A stretch of 64,000 nucleotides of DNA from NCBI RefSeq assembly GCF_001467825.1, contig NZ_LNYK01000016.1, positions 94,235-158,234 on the forward strand, written 5' to 3'. The DNA comes from Legionella londiniensis (GTDB lineage: Bacteria > Pseudomonadota > Gammaproteobacteria > Legionellales > Legionellaceae). Shown piece by piece: positions 1 to 9,958 of this stretch (the first letter of the stretch is position 1; the number at the start of each line of letters is the position of its first letter). The notes under the pieces were generated by a model. That model worked only from the letters and a program-made list of their open reading frames with translations, was not told the origin of the DNA and did not search any database. A program made the position numbers and the translations under genes.

Positions 1-287
1 ATACATTCAAAGCCAATGCCGAGTTTTGAAAAGAACTCAAAGATTGCCAAAGGCGGATGCAGGCCTGGTTTATCATGCCCGATAATGATGATCTCGGGCT
101 TTAGTTCGACAAGCGGCGCCGCTGACTGTTCATCAAAATCAATGATGGTCAGGATTGGCCAGGAGGCAAGAATTTTTTCCTGGCTGATGATAAGGCTTCT
201 CTCATAGAATGTGTCATTGACTTTAACTTTTGTTTCAGAATATGCCTGAATCGCATGCTTTTCTGCTTTTTCCAGTGAAATCTGCAT
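1..287 (-). CDS. Mth938-like (NDUFAF3/DUF498-type) domain protein, 3' end cut by window
   Basis: Reading the minus strand from an ATG at 287 gives an open frame to the window edge. It starts [18 protein letters not shown] and contains [17 protein letters not shown], then [18 protein letters not shown]. The pattern of a short strand-rich protein with a 'PEIIIIGTG..' core is that of the small Mth938/NDUFAF3 fold; bacterial members have no settled function. About 95 residues are visible and the family is usually about 120, so only the C-terminus is missing. It is divergent from alaC, 57 bp away. The family call rests on pattern only. Confidence 0.6.
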   Translation of the reverse strand, partial: MQISLEKAEKHAIQAYSETKVKVNDTFYERSLIISQEKILASWPILTIIDFDEQSAAPLVELKPEIIIIGHDKPGLHPPLAIFEFFSKLGIGFEC

Positions 288-309
288 GGTTTTTATGAAC
301 TCAATATTT

Positions 310-327
310 TATACTCCCTGAAGTATA
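310..327. promoter_or_regulatory. Inverted repeat with back-to-back TATACT hexamers between divergent genes
   Basis: TATACT (310-315), a CCCTGA spacer and AGTATA (322-327) form a perfect 6-bp palindrome in the 57-bp gap between the Mth938-like gene and alaC. Each arm reads TATACT outward on its own strand, so each could be a -10 element for one of the divergent genes, or the site could be an operator. No convincing -35 boxes are seen. Functional role is inference. Confidence 0.3.
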
Positions 328-344
328 ACACAGGGGTGAAAATC

Positions 345-1538
345 ATGAGTCAATTTCCAAGAATCAATCGCTTGCCGCCATATGTGTTTAATACATTAAA
401 CCAGCTCAAGGCTGAAGCTCGGGCGAAAGGTGAGGATATTATTGATTTTGGCATGGGCAACCCTGACCAGCCGACGCCTCCGCATATTGTCGATAAATTA
501 ATCGAAACGGCAAAACGCCCTGAAACGCATCGCTATTCCATGTCGCGGGGAATCCCTCGCTTGCGGCGCGCTATGGCGAATTGGTATCAGAGAAATTATC
601 AGGTAACCCTGGATAGCGATAAGCAGGTATTAACCACAATTGGCTCAAAGGAAGGGCTTGCCCATCTCGCCCTGGCTATCTCCGGCCCCGGCGATACTGT
701 TTTAGTTCCTGATCCAACTTATCCTATTCATACCTATGGTTTTGTTATTGCGGGCGCTAATGTTAAGCAGATTCCCTTGCAGGATGATGCGCAGTTTTTG
801 CGTGATCTGGAGCAGGCTATTACGCAAACCTGGCCAAAACCCAAGGCCTTGGTGATTAATTTTCCGGCTAATCCAACGACCCGTTGTGTTGAGTATGGTT
901 TTTTTGAAGAGATAGTGGCTTTGGCCAAGCGGCATCATATTTGGGTTATTCATGATCTTGCCTATGCAGACATTGTGTTTGATGGCTACAAGGCCCCGTC
1001 AATCCTTCAGGTTCCCGGGGCAACGGATATCGCGGTTGAAACCTATTCATTGTCCAAATCCTATAACATGCCGGGTTGGCGGGTTGGTTTTGTGTGCGGT
1101 AATGAGGAGCTGGTGGCAGCCTTGGCCCGCATCAAATCTTATCTGGATTATGGAACGTTTACCCCCATTCAAGTTGCAGCAATCACGGCTTTGGAGGAGT
1201 CGGATGAGCATGTAGAAGAAATAAGAAAGCTGTATGAAAAACGTCGTGATATTTTGTGTCATGGGCTGCAAGAAGCGGGCTGGCCTGTGATGAAGCCCCG
1301 GGCAACCATGTTTGTCTGGGCTGAAATTCCTTCAGTATACCGCCATATGGGTTCTCTTGAATTTTGCAAATATTTATTGAAGGAGGCTCATATTGCCGTA
1401 TCTCCCGGTATTGGTTTCGGCCAGCATGGTGAGGGCTTTGTCCGCTTTGGATTAATCGAGAACCCCTTACGTATCAGGCAGGCGTTACGGAACTTGAAAG
1501 CTTTGTTGAGGCGGGATGGGTTACTTCAGGCTGTTTAA
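345..1538 (+). CDS. alaC: Alanine transaminase AlaC-type (fold type I PLP aminotransferase)
   Basis: Class I/II aminotransferase of the AlaC (YfdZ) branch, expected to exchange the amino group between glutamate and pyruvate to make alanine in the cytosol. It opens with [18 protein letters not shown] and [13 protein letters not shown], typical of AlaC. The PLP lysine lies in [16 protein letters not shown] at about residue 238, and the carboxylate-binding arginine is in VRFGLIENP near the end. A GTG lies at 336, but the ATG at 345 is preferred because AGGGGTG at 332-338 is a good Shine-Dalgarno for it. It runs straight into the RpfE-like gene and recJ, so the three are probably co-transcribed. 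Confidence 0.88.
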   Translation: MSQFPRINRLPPYVFNTLNQLKAEARAKGEDIIDFGMGNPDQPTPPHIVDKLIETAKRPETHRYSMSRGIPRLRRAMANWYQRNYQVTLDSDKQVLTTIGSKEGLAHLALAISGPGDTVLVPDPTYPIHTYGFVIAGANVKQIPLQDDAQFLRDLEQAITQTWPKPKALVINFPANPTTRCVEYGFFEEIVALAKRHHIWVIHDLAYADIVFDGYKAPSILQVPGATDIAVETYSLSKSYNMPGWRVGFVCGNEELVAALARIKSYLDYGTFTPIQVAAITALEESDEHVEEIRKLYEKRRDILCHGLQEAGWPVMKPRATMFVWAEIPSVYRHMGSLEFCKYLLKEAHIAVSPGIGFGQHGEGFVRFGLIENPLRIRQALRNLKALLRRDGLLQAV

Positions 1539-1540
1539 GG

Positions 1541-2356
1541 ATGGATGTAATTGTCAATGACAGGCTGGAATCGTTGCCTGAAGGCAGCATCCAGGTGCCG
1601 GGTTATGGGGATTTTTATTATCATCTTTTATCCTGTCTCGGTTATTCATCTAATCATTTTCCGCTGGCCGACCTCTTGCGGCGTTGCCATGGGCTTGAAG
1701 GCGACTGGTATATTGCCTCCTTAATTCATTGGCAGGCAACCCATAATGATGCCATGATTACTGCTTCTCCGGATGATTTAAAATTATCTGAGCTTGAGGC
1801 GAGACTATGGTTTGCTGCGCTGAAGGAATTTATTGCTGCTGAAAATATGGAGCTTTTTTACAGTAATCCTCACTTATGGCTGATTCAGTGTAAACAACCG
1901 CGGACAATTCAAGCAAAACCTCTTTATGATGTGCTTAACCAATCCATGATGACCCATATCAGGAATCTGGATAGTACCCTTCACTGGCAGCGGTTTATTA
2001 CTGAATGCCAAATGTTTCTTGGTTCTCATTCGTTAAATGATAACCGGCCGGATTTGCCGATCAACGGGTTATGGGTTTGGGGCGGGGGCGCGCTTGCAAA
2101 ACCGGGTACACGGCCAATTATTTCTGGTGACTCGGGGTACTCATATCTTGCCTCTTTTCTATCAACAAAAGTGATCCCGTATGAGCCTCGACGTTCTTAT
2201 CCTGACAATGCTGTTTTACTTTTTGCAACACTGGCTGTTAAAGATTTGGCGAATTTGCAAAATCAATTAAAACATTACACGGTAAACTGGCATTGGAATA
2301 ATCTTTCATATACCACCAAACCTCGGAAATGGTGGTCGCGTCTTTGGAGTAAATGA
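1541..2356 (+). CDS. RpfE-like conserved hypothetical protein upstream of recJ
   Basis: 271-residue soluble protein with no enzyme motif I can name. A distinctive segment NGLWVWGGGALAK sits at about 182-194; 'WxWGGG' is the hallmark of the RpfE-type family that lies next to recJ in Xanthomonas and other gammaproteobacteria, often annotated loosely as phosphoglycerate-mutase-like. It starts 2 bp after alaC, and its TGA overlaps the ATG of recJ by 4 bp, so translation is probably coupled. The C-terminus is basic and Trp-rich (KPRKWWSRLWSK). Function unknown; the name refers to family and position only. Confidence 0.6.
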   Translation: MDVIVNDRLESLPEGSIQVPGYGDFYYHLLSCLGYSSNHFPLADLLRRCHGLEGDWYIASLIHWQATHNDAMITASPDDLKLSELEARLWFAALKEFIAAENMELFYSNPHLWLIQCKQPRTIQAKPLYDVLNQSMMTHIRNLDSTLHWQRFITECQMFLGSHSLNDNRPDLPINGLWVWGGGALAKPGTRPIISGDSGYSYLASFLSTKVIPYEPRRSYPDNAVLLFATLAVKDLANLQNQLKHYTVNWHWNNLSYTTKPRKWWSRLWSK

Positions 2357-4089
2357 TGCTGATTAAACATAGGCCCTTGTCAAACGAAGAGTTTATTGGT
2401 GTTTCCATACCCAAGGTTTTGCGGCGAATTTATTCAGCCAGGGGAATTATCAATGAAGCGCAATTAGATAAACGTCTTAAGGCTTTACTGCCATTTGACA
2501 CAATGCGGGACATTCAAAAGGCTGCAATGCGGCTTGTGCGCGCAATATCCAAACAAGAAAGAATACTGATCATTGGTGACTTCGATGCGGATGGAGCTAC
2601 ATCCAGCGCGCTGGCTGTGAGCGCCCTCAAGGCGATGGGCGCAATGCAGGTTGAGTTTTTAGTGCCCAATCGCTTTGAATTTGGTTATGGATTGACGCCT
2701 GCCATTATTGATGTGGCAAAAAAATGGCATCCAAACCTGGTTATTACAGTAGATAATGGAATTGCAAGTATCGATGGTGTTGCTGCGGCAAACGCAGCCG
2801 GCATCGATGTTTTAATCACTGATCATCATTTGCCCGGCGAAATATTGCCTGAGGCCTTCGCGATTGTAAATCCCAATCAGCCTGGAGATAATTTTCCGAG
2901 CAAAGCCATTGCCGGGGTCGGGGTAATTTTCTATGTGATGCTGGCGCTCCGCCGTCAATTGAAAGAAAGCGGATGGTTTAACGCACAAAATATTCCAGAG
3001 CCTAACATGTCTCAATTTCTCGATCTGGTGGCTTTGGGTACAGTTGCGGATGTCGTTTCACTTGATCAGAACAATCGAATACTGGTGAGTCAGGGATTGG
3101 CGCGTATTCGCCAGGGGTTATGCCGTCCTGGCATTCGCGCTCTGGCTGAAGTCTCTGGGAGAAAATGCGATCGCATCAGGGAGTCGGACTTGGGTTTTGC
3201 TATAGCCCCAAGATTAAATGCGGCCGGCCGCCTCGATGATATGTCTTTGGGCATTGAGTGCCTTTTATGTGACAATTATGATAAAGCTTTTTCTCTTGCA
3301 AGCCATTTGGATGAATTGAACCTTGAGCGGCGCCGTATTGAAGCAGAAATGAAAGAGCAGGCATTCGAGGCTTTGGAACAATTCAATTCACAAGCGCATA
3401 AAAACGCGCATGAACTCCCCCTGGCATTGTGCCTTGTTGATCCAGACTGGCACCAAGGCGTTATCGGTATTCTTGCGGGCCGTTTAAAAGAACAATATCA
3501 CCGCCCGGTTATTATCTTTGCAGAAGTCAGCAAAAGCGAGCTTAAGGGGTCGGCGCGCTCCATTCCTGGGTTGAATATCCGAGATGTATTGGCCGAGATT
3601 GATAAAGATAACCCAAAACTTATCAGTAAATTTGGCGGTCATGCCATGGCAGCAGGGCTTAGTATTCATCCTGAGCAATTTCAGGCATTTAGAGATGCTT
3701 TTATAAAAGAAGCCGCAAAACACATAGACGCTTCCCATTGCCGGGGGGAATTGCTGACAGACGGGCCGTTGCGCGCAGATGAAATAAACCTTGAATTGGC
3801 TTGCCTCCTACAGGAAGCGGGTCCCTGGGGACAGCATTTTCCCGAGCCGATTTTTGATAATACCTTTGAAGTATTGGAGCAGCGGCTTGTTGGACAAAAT
3901 CACTTAAAATTAACCTTGATGCATGAGGAAGGGGGAAATCCCTTAGATGCCATAGCCTTTAACATTGATGCACAACAATGGCCTAATCATCATGCGCGCT
4001 ATATTCACGCAGCATATAAACTTGATGTTAATAATTATGCCGGGCGTACCAAATTACAGCTTATTATTGATTACATGCAGGTAAAATGA
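2353..4089 (+). CDS. recJ: Single-stranded-DNA-specific 5'-3' exonuclease RecJ
   Basis: RecJ degrades single-stranded DNA 5' to 3' in recombination and mismatch repair. All DHH-family metal motifs are present: GDFDADG (75-81), VDNG (133-136), ITDHH (155-159), a later GTVADVV, and the DHHA1 signature GGHAMAAGLSI at about 425, followed by the C-terminal OB-like region. Its 578 residues match the normal length. The start ATG overlaps the stop of the RpfE-like gene (ATGA), and a second Met follows immediately. It ends the alaC-led operon; a repeat element lies just downstream. Confidence 0.96.
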   Translation: MMLIKHRPLSNEEFIGVSIPKVLRRIYSARGIINEAQLDKRLKALLPFDTMRDIQKAAMRLVRAISKQERILIIGDFDADGATSSALAVSALKAMGAMQVEFLVPNRFEFGYGLTPAIIDVAKKWHPNLVITVDNGIASIDGVAAANAAGIDVLITDHHLPGEILPEAFAIVNPNQPGDNFPSKAIAGVGVIFYVMLALRRQLKESGWFNAQNIPEPNMSQFLDLVALGTVADVVSLDQNNRILVSQGLARIRQGLCRPGIRALAEVSGRKCDRIRESDLGFAIAPRLNAAGRLDDMSLGIECLLCDNYDKAFSLASHLDELNLERRRIEAEMKEQAFEALEQFNSQAHKNAHELPLALCLVDPDWHQGVIGILAGRLKEQYHRPVIIFAEVSKSELKGSARSIPGLNIRDVLAEIDKDNPKLISKFGGHAMAAGLSIHPEQFQAFRDAFIKEAAKHIDASHCRGELLTDGPLRADEINLELACLLQEAGPWGQHFPEPIFDNTFEVLEQRLVGQNHLKLTLMHEEGGNPLDAIAFNIDAQQWPNHHARYIHAAYKLDVNNYAGRTKLQLIIDYMQVK

Positions 4090-4118
4090 TAGAAAAAAGG
4101 TTAGGCTCGTCTGGTCAT

Positions 4119-4255
4119 CGCTGCCATTAAGGTAAGGATTTTTGTCATTCCCGCGCAGGCGGGAATCTATCTCAATGCTGGTACTGTGCTAACACAAGCA
4201 TGGGTCCCCGCCTGCGCGGGGATGACACTATACGGCTTAACTTAATGGCAGTGCG
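4119..4255. repeat. Nested inverted-repeat (MITE/REP-like) element
   Basis: The recJ-zwf gap holds two concentric inverted repeats. The outer arms are CTGCCATTAAGGTAAG (4121-4136) and CTTAACTTAATGGCAG (4237-4252). The inner arms are GTCATTCCCGCGCAGGCGGG (4144-4163) and CCCCGCCTGCGCGGGGATGAC (4206-4226). The inner arms are strikingly GC-rich against AT-rich surroundings and are near-complements with their own small palindromes. The GTCATTCCCGCGCAGGCGGG type of sequence is a widespread intergenic repeat in proteobacteria. There is no ORF inside and no clear target duplication, so this is a non-autonomous element or REP-type hairpin that may also act as a terminator. Confidence 0.7.
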
Positions 4256-4345
4256 CCTGGGTATCTCCTCATTTTGGTGTTTTGAAGCGAAAATTGAGAT
4301 AATTTACTGCCGTAAATGATGACCTGATTATTTTAGGAAAATACA

Positions 4346-5815
4346 ATGGCTACTCCTTCCGATTTAAAAGCATGTGATTTAATCATTTTTGGTACGAAAG
4401 GAGATTTGGCATGCCGGAAATTACTGCCCGCGCTATATCAATTACAGAAAGCGAAGTTATTACACCCAGATAGCCGCATTATAGGTGTGGCGCGCGATGA
4501 GTGGACGCAAGGCAGCTATTTAGACTTTGTCAAAGAGAAGCTTCAAACCTTTTTAAAAGAAGAGCTGGACTTTGAGGCATGGAATAAATTGCAGCAAAAA
4601 TTGAGCTATGTTCAGATAGATCTTCTCCAGGCGAAAGATTATATGCGGCTTGCAGATAAAACCGATCCGAAAACCCGCATTCCAATCAGTTATTTCGCAA
4701 CACCTCCTTCTCTTTTTGGCCAAATCAGTCAGGGGCTTTCAGAAGCAGGCCTCACAAGCGAGCCCGCCAGAGTCGTGCTTGAAAAACCAATTGGGCAGGA
4801 TTTGGTTTCATCAAAAGAAATCAATGACCAGGTTGCCTGCTATTTCAATGAAAGCCAGATTTACAGAATTGATCATTATCTAGGCAAGGAAACGGTTTTG
4901 AATTTACTGGCTTTGCGTTTTGCCAACACCATTTTTGCTTCCAACTGGGATAGAACAATGATCGATCATGTACAGATTACAGTTGCTGAAGAAGTGGGAG
5001 TTGAGGGCCGCTGGGCTTATTATGATGAAGCGGGTCAAATGCGGGATATGGTGCAAAATCATCTCTTGCAAATCCTCTCGCTGATAGCAATGGAACCGCC
5101 TGTCAGTCTCGATGCGGACAGCATACGCGATGAAAAACTCAAGGTTTTGAAGGCATTGAGGCCAATTGATGTGAGCAATGCCCAGGAAAAAACAGTCCGC
5201 GGGCAATACACTTCAGGCTATATCAACGGACATCCGGTACCAGGTTACCTTGAAGAAAAAAACGCAAAAGGCAGCAGCCTGACAGAAACTTTTGTAGCGC
5301 TTAAGGTCGATATTGATAACTGGCGTTGGTCTGGGGTTCCATTTTATTTAAGAACAGGTAAAAGAATGCCTAGAAAATTGAGCGAGGTGGTCATCTGCTT
5401 TAAGCACCAGCCCCTTAATATTTTTTACAAGGCCTACAAACAATTACCGCCTAATAAACTGATTATTCGATTACAGCCCGATGAGGGTGTTGAAGTGCAG
5501 ATTATGAATAAAATCCCAGGCCTCGATGAAGCGATGCGCATACGCCAAACCAAACTGGACTTAAGTTTCGATACAACATTTAAATCGCAGCGGATAGCAG
5601 ATGCTTATGAACGTTTGCTGTTGGAAGCGATGCTTGGCAATCAATATCTTTTTGTCAGGCGCGACGAGGTTGAACAGGCCTGGACATGGGTTGATGGTAT
5701 TATTAATGCGTGGCAATATCATAATGAGCCGCCTCGGCCATACCAGGCAGGAAGTTCAGGGCCAATAGCCGCCATTTCTTTACTGGCTCGCGATGACCGG
5801 CAATGGGATGAGTGA
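4346..5815 (+). CDS. zwf: Glucose-6-phosphate 1-dehydrogenase
   Basis: First enzyme of the pentose-phosphate and Entner-Doudoroff routes: it oxidises glucose-6-phosphate to 6-phosphogluconolactone with NADP+ (or NAD+). The Rossmann loop is GTKGDLACRKL (16-26), a small variant of the usual GASGDLA. The substrate site is RIDHYLGKE (174-182) with the catalytic His, and EKPIGQDL lies at 146-153. 489 residues is full length. TAGGAAAA at 4333-4340 is a good ribosome site for the ATG. It heads the operon zwf-pgl-edd-glk-eda, in which every junction overlaps or nearly touches. Confidence 0.97.
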   Translation: MATPSDLKACDLIIFGTKGDLACRKLLPALYQLQKAKLLHPDSRIIGVARDEWTQGSYLDFVKEKLQTFLKEELDFEAWNKLQQKLSYVQIDLLQAKDYMRLADKTDPKTRIPISYFATPPSLFGQISQGLSEAGLTSEPARVVLEKPIGQDLVSSKEINDQVACYFNESQIYRIDHYLGKETVLNLLALRFANTIFASNWDRTMIDHVQITVAEEVGVEGRWAYYDEAGQMRDMVQNHLLQILSLIAMEPPVSLDADSIRDEKLKVLKALRPIDVSNAQEKTVRGQYTSGYINGHPVPGYLEEKNAKGSSLTETFVALKVDIDNWRWSGVPFYLRTGKRMPRKLSEVVICFKHQPLNIFYKAYKQLPPNKLIIRLQPDEGVEVQIMNKIPGLDEAMRIRQTKLDLSFDTTFKSQRIADAYERLLLEAMLGNQYLFVRRDEVEQAWTWVDGIINAWQYHNEPPRPYQAGSSGPIAAISLLARDDRQWDE

Positions 5816-6476
5816 CATGCAATTGACCAGTTATGAAAGTAAAGAGATACTCAGTCAGGAATTTGCTGCGAAAATCAGGGCGATTTTAAGTGAGGCTATT
5901 GCGCTGAGAAATCAAGCGTTTTTGGCTGTTTCAGGAGGTCAAACTCCTCTGCAATTGTTTAAAATCCTTTCTAAAATTGAACTTGCCTGGCATTTGGTTA
6001 CCGTTACTTTAGTGGATGAACGTATCGTGGATGTGAATTCTCCTGAAAGCAATGAATATTGGGTCAAGCGATATTTGCTTCAAGGGAAGGCTTCCAGAGC
6101 AAACTTTATCAGCCTGCATGCTCAAAATATCAATGAAACCGTTGCCGCGTTGCCGCCATTTGACGTTTTAATTCTTGGCATGGGAGAAGACGGCCATACC
6201 GCATCCTTGTTTCCCTGTTGTGCTGAATTGACAAAAGCGCTTGCGGATGAAGAAGATAAAGCCATCATGTTTACCAATCCCCTGTCAGCATCCCATGCCC
6301 GGATAACGATGACTAAAAAGCGTCTTTTAAGCAGTTTGCATATTTTCTTACATATTATCGGTGAGAAAAAAAAGGAGGTTTTACAGAAAGCATTCACTGT
6401 GAATAATCCCAATCTTATGCCCGTTTGTGCATTTTTGTCCCAGCCTGAACTGCAAATTCTGTATGCGCCCCAGTGA
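5808..6476 (+). CDS. pgl: 6-phosphogluconolactonase (DevB type)
   Basis: Hydrolyses 6-phosphogluconolactone to 6-phosphogluconate, the step between Zwf and Edd. It belongs to the glucosamine-6-P isomerase/lactonase fold: AVSGGQTPLQLF near the N-terminus, VTLVDERIVDVNSPESNE, and LGMGEDGHTASLFP with the catalytic His. About 220 residues is normal. The start is ambiguous: ATGs at 5793, 5808 and 5817 are in frame. I chose 5808, which overlaps the end of zwf by 8 bp, but none has a strong Shine-Dalgarno. Confidence 0.9.
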   Translation: MSDMQLTSYESKEILSQEFAAKIRAILSEAIALRNQAFLAVSGGQTPLQLFKILSKIELAWHLVTVTLVDERIVDVNSPESNEYWVKRYLLQGKASRANFISLHAQNINETVAALPPFDVLILGMGEDGHTASLFPCCAELTKALADEEDKAIMFTNPLSASHARITMTKKRLLSSLHIFLHIIGEKKKEVLQKAFTVNNPNLMPVCAFLSQPELQILYAPQ

Positions 6477-6484
6477 GGTATTTT

Positions 6485-8308
6485 ATGCATCCCGTGATCA
6501 AGCAAGTGACAGCACGCATCAGAGATAGATCTGAAAGCATTCGCAAGAATTATACCTCCAATCTGGAAAACGCTTGCAACGCGAAGCCGCAACGCTCTGG
6601 ATTACAATGTGGAAATTTAGCCCACGGTTTCGCCGCCTGCTCTGCTCGAGACAAATTTGACTTGCGTGGTTTATCAAAAGCGAATATCGCCATTATTTCG
6701 GCATACAACGATCTATTATCCGCGCACCAGCCGTATGAAACATATCCCCAGTTGATTAAAGACGCTATTCATGAGGCAGGAGGTGTTGCGCAATTTGCAG
6801 GCGGTGTCCCCGCTATGTGCGATGGCATTACCCAGGGTCAGCCTGGCATGGAACTAAGTCTTATGAGCCGTGATGTGATTGCTATGGCTGCGTCAATCGC
6901 GCTTGCGCATAATCTGTTTGACGGCGGCTTAATGCTTGGCATATGCGATAAAATTGTCCCAGGATTGTTGATGGCGGCTTTAAGATTTGGCCATTTGCCT
7001 TTTATTTTTGTGCCGGCAGGGCCTATGCCTTCTGGAATATCCAATCTTGAGAAAGCGCGCATCCGCCAACGGTATGCAGAAGGGAAGGCAGATAAATCAG
7101 AGCTTTTGGATGCTGAAGTAGCATCTTACCATTCGCCTGGAACCTGTACATTTTACGGTACTGCAAATTCCAACCAGCTGTTGATGGAAATAATGGGATT
7201 GCATCTGCCGGGCGCTTCCTTCGTCAATCCCGGCACACCGCTTAGAACCGCATTAACCAGAGCTGCTGCAAAGCGGATTGTTCAGTTAACAGGCTTAAAT
7301 CAGGAGTATTTGCCAATCGGAAAACTGTTTAGCGTCCAAACTCTGGTGAATGGAATGGTGGGGTTATTGGCAACCGGTGGTTCTACAAACCACACCATGC
7401 ATCTGGTGGCTATTGCAGAGTCAGCGGGTTTTTTAATTAACTGGGATGATTTTGCGGAGCTATCAAAAGTGACTCCGTTAATTGCCCGCGTCTATCCAAA
7501 TGGTCAGGCGGATATCAATCATTTTCAGCGTGCCGGCGGGATGGCTTTTTTAATACATACTCTTCTGGATGGCGGACTCCTGCATGAAGACGTCCACACG
7601 GTGATGGGATTTGGCCTTCGGCATTATACCAAAGTTCCAACGCTGAAAGAGGGTGAAATAGTCTGGCGGGAAGGGGTTCATGAGCCTCTTGACCCGGATG
7701 TTTTGACTTCCATTGCAAAGCCTTTTAAACCGGAAGGCGGGCTTGGTGTGCTCTCCGGCAATCTTGGTCGCGCGGTTATAAAAACTTCTTCACTGCCTGA
7801 TGGCAGGCAATCTATAGAAGCTCCAGCAGAAGTATTTTCTTCTCAGGAGGAGATGGAGCGGGCTTTTAAATCCGGTCAGTTAGATAAAGATTGTATCGTG
7901 GTGGTCCGCTTTCAAGGACCTAAAGCCTGCGGGATGCCGGAGCTTCACAAACTGACTCCCATATTGGGCGTTTTGCAAGATCGGGGATATAACGTTGGCT
8001 TGATTACAGACGGCAGAATGTCCGGGGCTTCAGGAAAAATTCCTGCAGCAATTCATGTGACTCCTGAAGCTTGCGAGGGGGGGGCGATCGCGAAAATTCA
8101 ATCTGGCGATATGATTTTAATGGATTGGGGACAGGGCAGGCTGGAGTTGCAAATCGCCAAAGAAATTTTAGAGAGTCGGAAAGATGCCGGTTTTAATAGA
8201 AATAACCCTGCGGGATATGGGCGTGAGCTGTTCAATGGAATGAGGAGCCTTATAACCAGCGCTGAACAGGGAGCCTGCAGTTTATTCATAAACAGGGTAT
8301 GCCCATGA
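6485..8308 (+). CDS. edd: 6-phosphogluconate dehydratase
   Basis: Dehydrates 6-phosphogluconate to KDPG in the Entner-Doudoroff pathway; an Fe-S dehydratase of the IlvD/Edd family. It follows E. coli Edd closely throughout: [68 protein letters not shown], and [19 protein letters not shown] near the end, with the expected cluster cysteines. A GTG at 6473 extends the frame, but the ATG at 6485 has GAGGT at 6475-6479 and matches the family N-terminus ([12 protein letters not shown]). About 607 residues, as expected. It overlaps glk at the 3' end. Confidence 0.96.
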   Translation: MHPVIKQVTARIRDRSESIRKNYTSNLENACNAKPQRSGLQCGNLAHGFAACSARDKFDLRGLSKANIAIISAYNDLLSAHQPYETYPQLIKDAIHEAGGVAQFAGGVPAMCDGITQGQPGMELSLMSRDVIAMAASIALAHNLFDGGLMLGICDKIVPGLLMAALRFGHLPFIFVPAGPMPSGISNLEKARIRQRYAEGKADKSELLDAEVASYHSPGTCTFYGTANSNQLLMEIMGLHLPGASFVNPGTPLRTALTRAAAKRIVQLTGLNQEYLPIGKLFSVQTLVNGMVGLLATGGSTNHTMHLVAIAESAGFLINWDDFAELSKVTPLIARVYPNGQADINHFQRAGGMAFLIHTLLDGGLLHEDVHTVMGFGLRHYTKVPTLKEGEIVWREGVHEPLDPDVLTSIAKPFKPEGGLGVLSGNLGRAVIKTSSLPDGRQSIEAPAEVFSSQEEMERAFKSGQLDKDCIVVVRFQGPKACGMPELHKLTPILGVLQDRGYNVGLITDGRMSGASGKIPAAIHVTPEACEGGAIAKIQSGDMILMDWGQGRLELQIAKEILESRKDAGFNRNNPAGYGRELFNGMRSLITSAEQGACSLFINRVCP

Positions 8309-9324
8309 GCAGTTTCAATCATTTTTTAAATAATGAATATGCTGTTGTTGCAGATATTGGTGGAACCAATGCTCGTTTTAGCCGGGTTAACCTGAGCAAT
8401 ATGGTATTGGATAAAACGGTGATTTATTCTTGTGCCCGCTTTACAAGCCTTTCTTCAGCTTTTATACACTATCGAAGAGACCAGGGTTTAATGGCAATTA
8501 ATTGCGTGGCGGTCGCCATTGCCTGCCCTGTTATTCGGGACAAAGTCTCTATGACCAATTGCAACTGGCAATTTTCTATTAAAGCCTTGAAGCGCCAATT
8601 GAATCTCAGCCATTTGGTGGTTTTGAATGATTTTGCGGCAGCAGCGATGAGTTTGCAGGTTTTAGCCGATGAGGAAATGATCCAGATTGGCGGAGATAAA
8701 ATTCAGCCTCAACACCCGAAAGTACTATTAGGCGCCGGCACAGGATTAGGTACCGCCTTTCTCATTCCCGTTGGTGGACGATTTTCTCCTGTTGCAAGTG
8801 AGGCAGGACATACCGATTGGAAAGCAGAAACTGGGCAGGAAAAATTTATTCAGAGATTTCTTGCCAAGCGGTTTGGACATGTTTCGGCAGAACGCGTTTT
8901 ATCGGGGCCTGGCTTAGAGTGCCTTTATCTTGCCTTGGCGGCATATGAGAATAAATCAGTTAACCCTTTAAGCGCTTCAGATATCGCAAAACTTGCCCTG
9001 TTGGATCAATCAACTTTGGCCAGGGGCGCTGTTATGCAATTTTTCTCAAGTTTTGGATCCATGGCAGGCGATTTGGCTTTGACTTTAAATGCCCTGGGCG
9101 GGGTTTACATAGCAGGCGGCATTGTTCCAAAATTATTGCCTCTGATTCATGCCAGTGATTTTCGAAGCCGTTTTGAAGACAAAGGGCGGTTTAGAGAATT
9201 TAATTCGAAGATTCCATGTTTTGTGGTTAATTCAGCCCATCCAGGCTTAATCGGCGCTGCACTCTATTTAAAACAATTAATGGATAACGAAAATGGTTTT
9301 TCCCGATTGGCAATTACAGCCTGA
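8305..9324 (+). CDS. glk: Glucokinase (bacterial Glk type, ROK-unrelated)
   Basis: Phosphorylates free glucose to glucose-6-phosphate with ATP, feeding Zwf two genes upstream. The phosphate-1 loop is DIGGTNARF near residue 15, the catalytic Asp lies in VVLNDFAAAAMS, and the nucleotide loops are LGAGTGLGTA and GGVYIAGGIVPK. Length of about 340 is slightly above E. coli Glk (321). ATG at 8305 overlaps the edd stop as ATGA with CAGGG before it; an ATG at 8299 is possible but too close to that site. It overlaps eda by 32 bp. Confidence 0.94.
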   Translation: MSSFNHFLNNEYAVVADIGGTNARFSRVNLSNMVLDKTVIYSCARFTSLSSAFIHYRRDQGLMAINCVAVAIACPVIRDKVSMTNCNWQFSIKALKRQLNLSHLVVLNDFAAAAMSLQVLADEEMIQIGGDKIQPQHPKVLLGAGTGLGTAFLIPVGGRFSPVASEAGHTDWKAETGQEKFIQRFLAKRFGHVSAERVLSGPGLECLYLALAAYENKSVNPLSASDIAKLALLDQSTLARGAVMQFFSSFGSMAGDLALTLNALGGVYIAGGIVPKLLPLIHASDFRSRFEDKGRFREFNSKIPCFVVNSAHPGLIGAALYLKQLMDNENGFSRLAITA

Positions 9325-9940
9325 ATACCTGTTCAGTCAGTGTAAAATTATCCCAGTTTTGACGGTTCAAGAGCCGGAAACAGCAGTTGCCCTCGCTCAG
9401 GCGCTATTGTCAGGAGGGATGAATGTATTGGAAATTACGCTTCGCACCTCTACTGCTTTAGAAATCATCCGCATACTGTCCCTGGAATTCCCTCAAGCAA
9501 TCATTGGCGCAGGCACCGTTTTAAATTCTGCCCAACTGGACTTGGCAATGAAGGCCGGGGCAAAATTTGCCCTAAGTCCTGGCGTGACCCCCGCGCTTTT
9601 AAATGCAGCAAAGAGCGGCCGAATACCTTTTATCCCTGGGTGCAGCCACGTATCCGAAATCATGGTTGCAATGGATTATGGTTTTCAACATTTTAAGCTT
9701 TTCCCGGCGGAAGCCATAGGCGGGAAGGCTTTTTTAAAAGCAATCCATGCGCCGTTGCCAAATATCCGTTTTTGTCCAACAGGCGGTATTAACACGCAAA
9801 ACTATCTGCAATACCTCAATCTACCCAATGTAGACTGTGTGGGCGGGTCATGGATGATAGATTCTGAAAGCATAGAAAGAAAGGAATGGCAACAAATTAC
9901 CGCCAGTTGTCAGGAAATGCTTTCAGGGCTCAGAGATTAA
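9293..9940 (+). CDS. eda: KDPG/KHG aldolase
   Basis: Cleaves KDPG to pyruvate and glyceraldehyde-3-phosphate, the last Entner-Doudoroff step. It is a class I aldolase: the catalytic Glu is in VLEITLRTSTAL, then IIGAGTVLN, ALSPGVTPALLNAA, and the Schiff-base Lys in FKLFPAEAIGG at about 135-145, followed by FCPTGGIN. 215 residues is typical. It overlaps glk by 32 bp, so it is translationally coupled. A sugar transporter that I would expect after eda in Legionella is not here; the next gene is convergent, 18 bp away. Confidence 0.95.
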   Translation: MVFPDWQLQPEYLFSQCKIIPVLTVQEPETAVALAQALLSGGMNVLEITLRTSTALEIIRILSLEFPQAIIGAGTVLNSAQLDLAMKAGAKFALSPGVTPALLNAAKSGRIPFIPGCSHVSEIMVAMDYGFQHFKLFPAEAIGGKAFLKAIHAPLPNIRFCPTGGINTQNYLQYLNLPNVDCVGGSWMIDSESIERKEWQQITASCQEMLSGLRD

Positions 9941-9958
9941 ACGCGTGCGAATAAAGCA

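Noticed and set aside
6122..6592. 156-residue minus-strand frame opposite pgl-edd
   Set aside because: Lies wholly on two well-supported genes; no motif or ribosome site.
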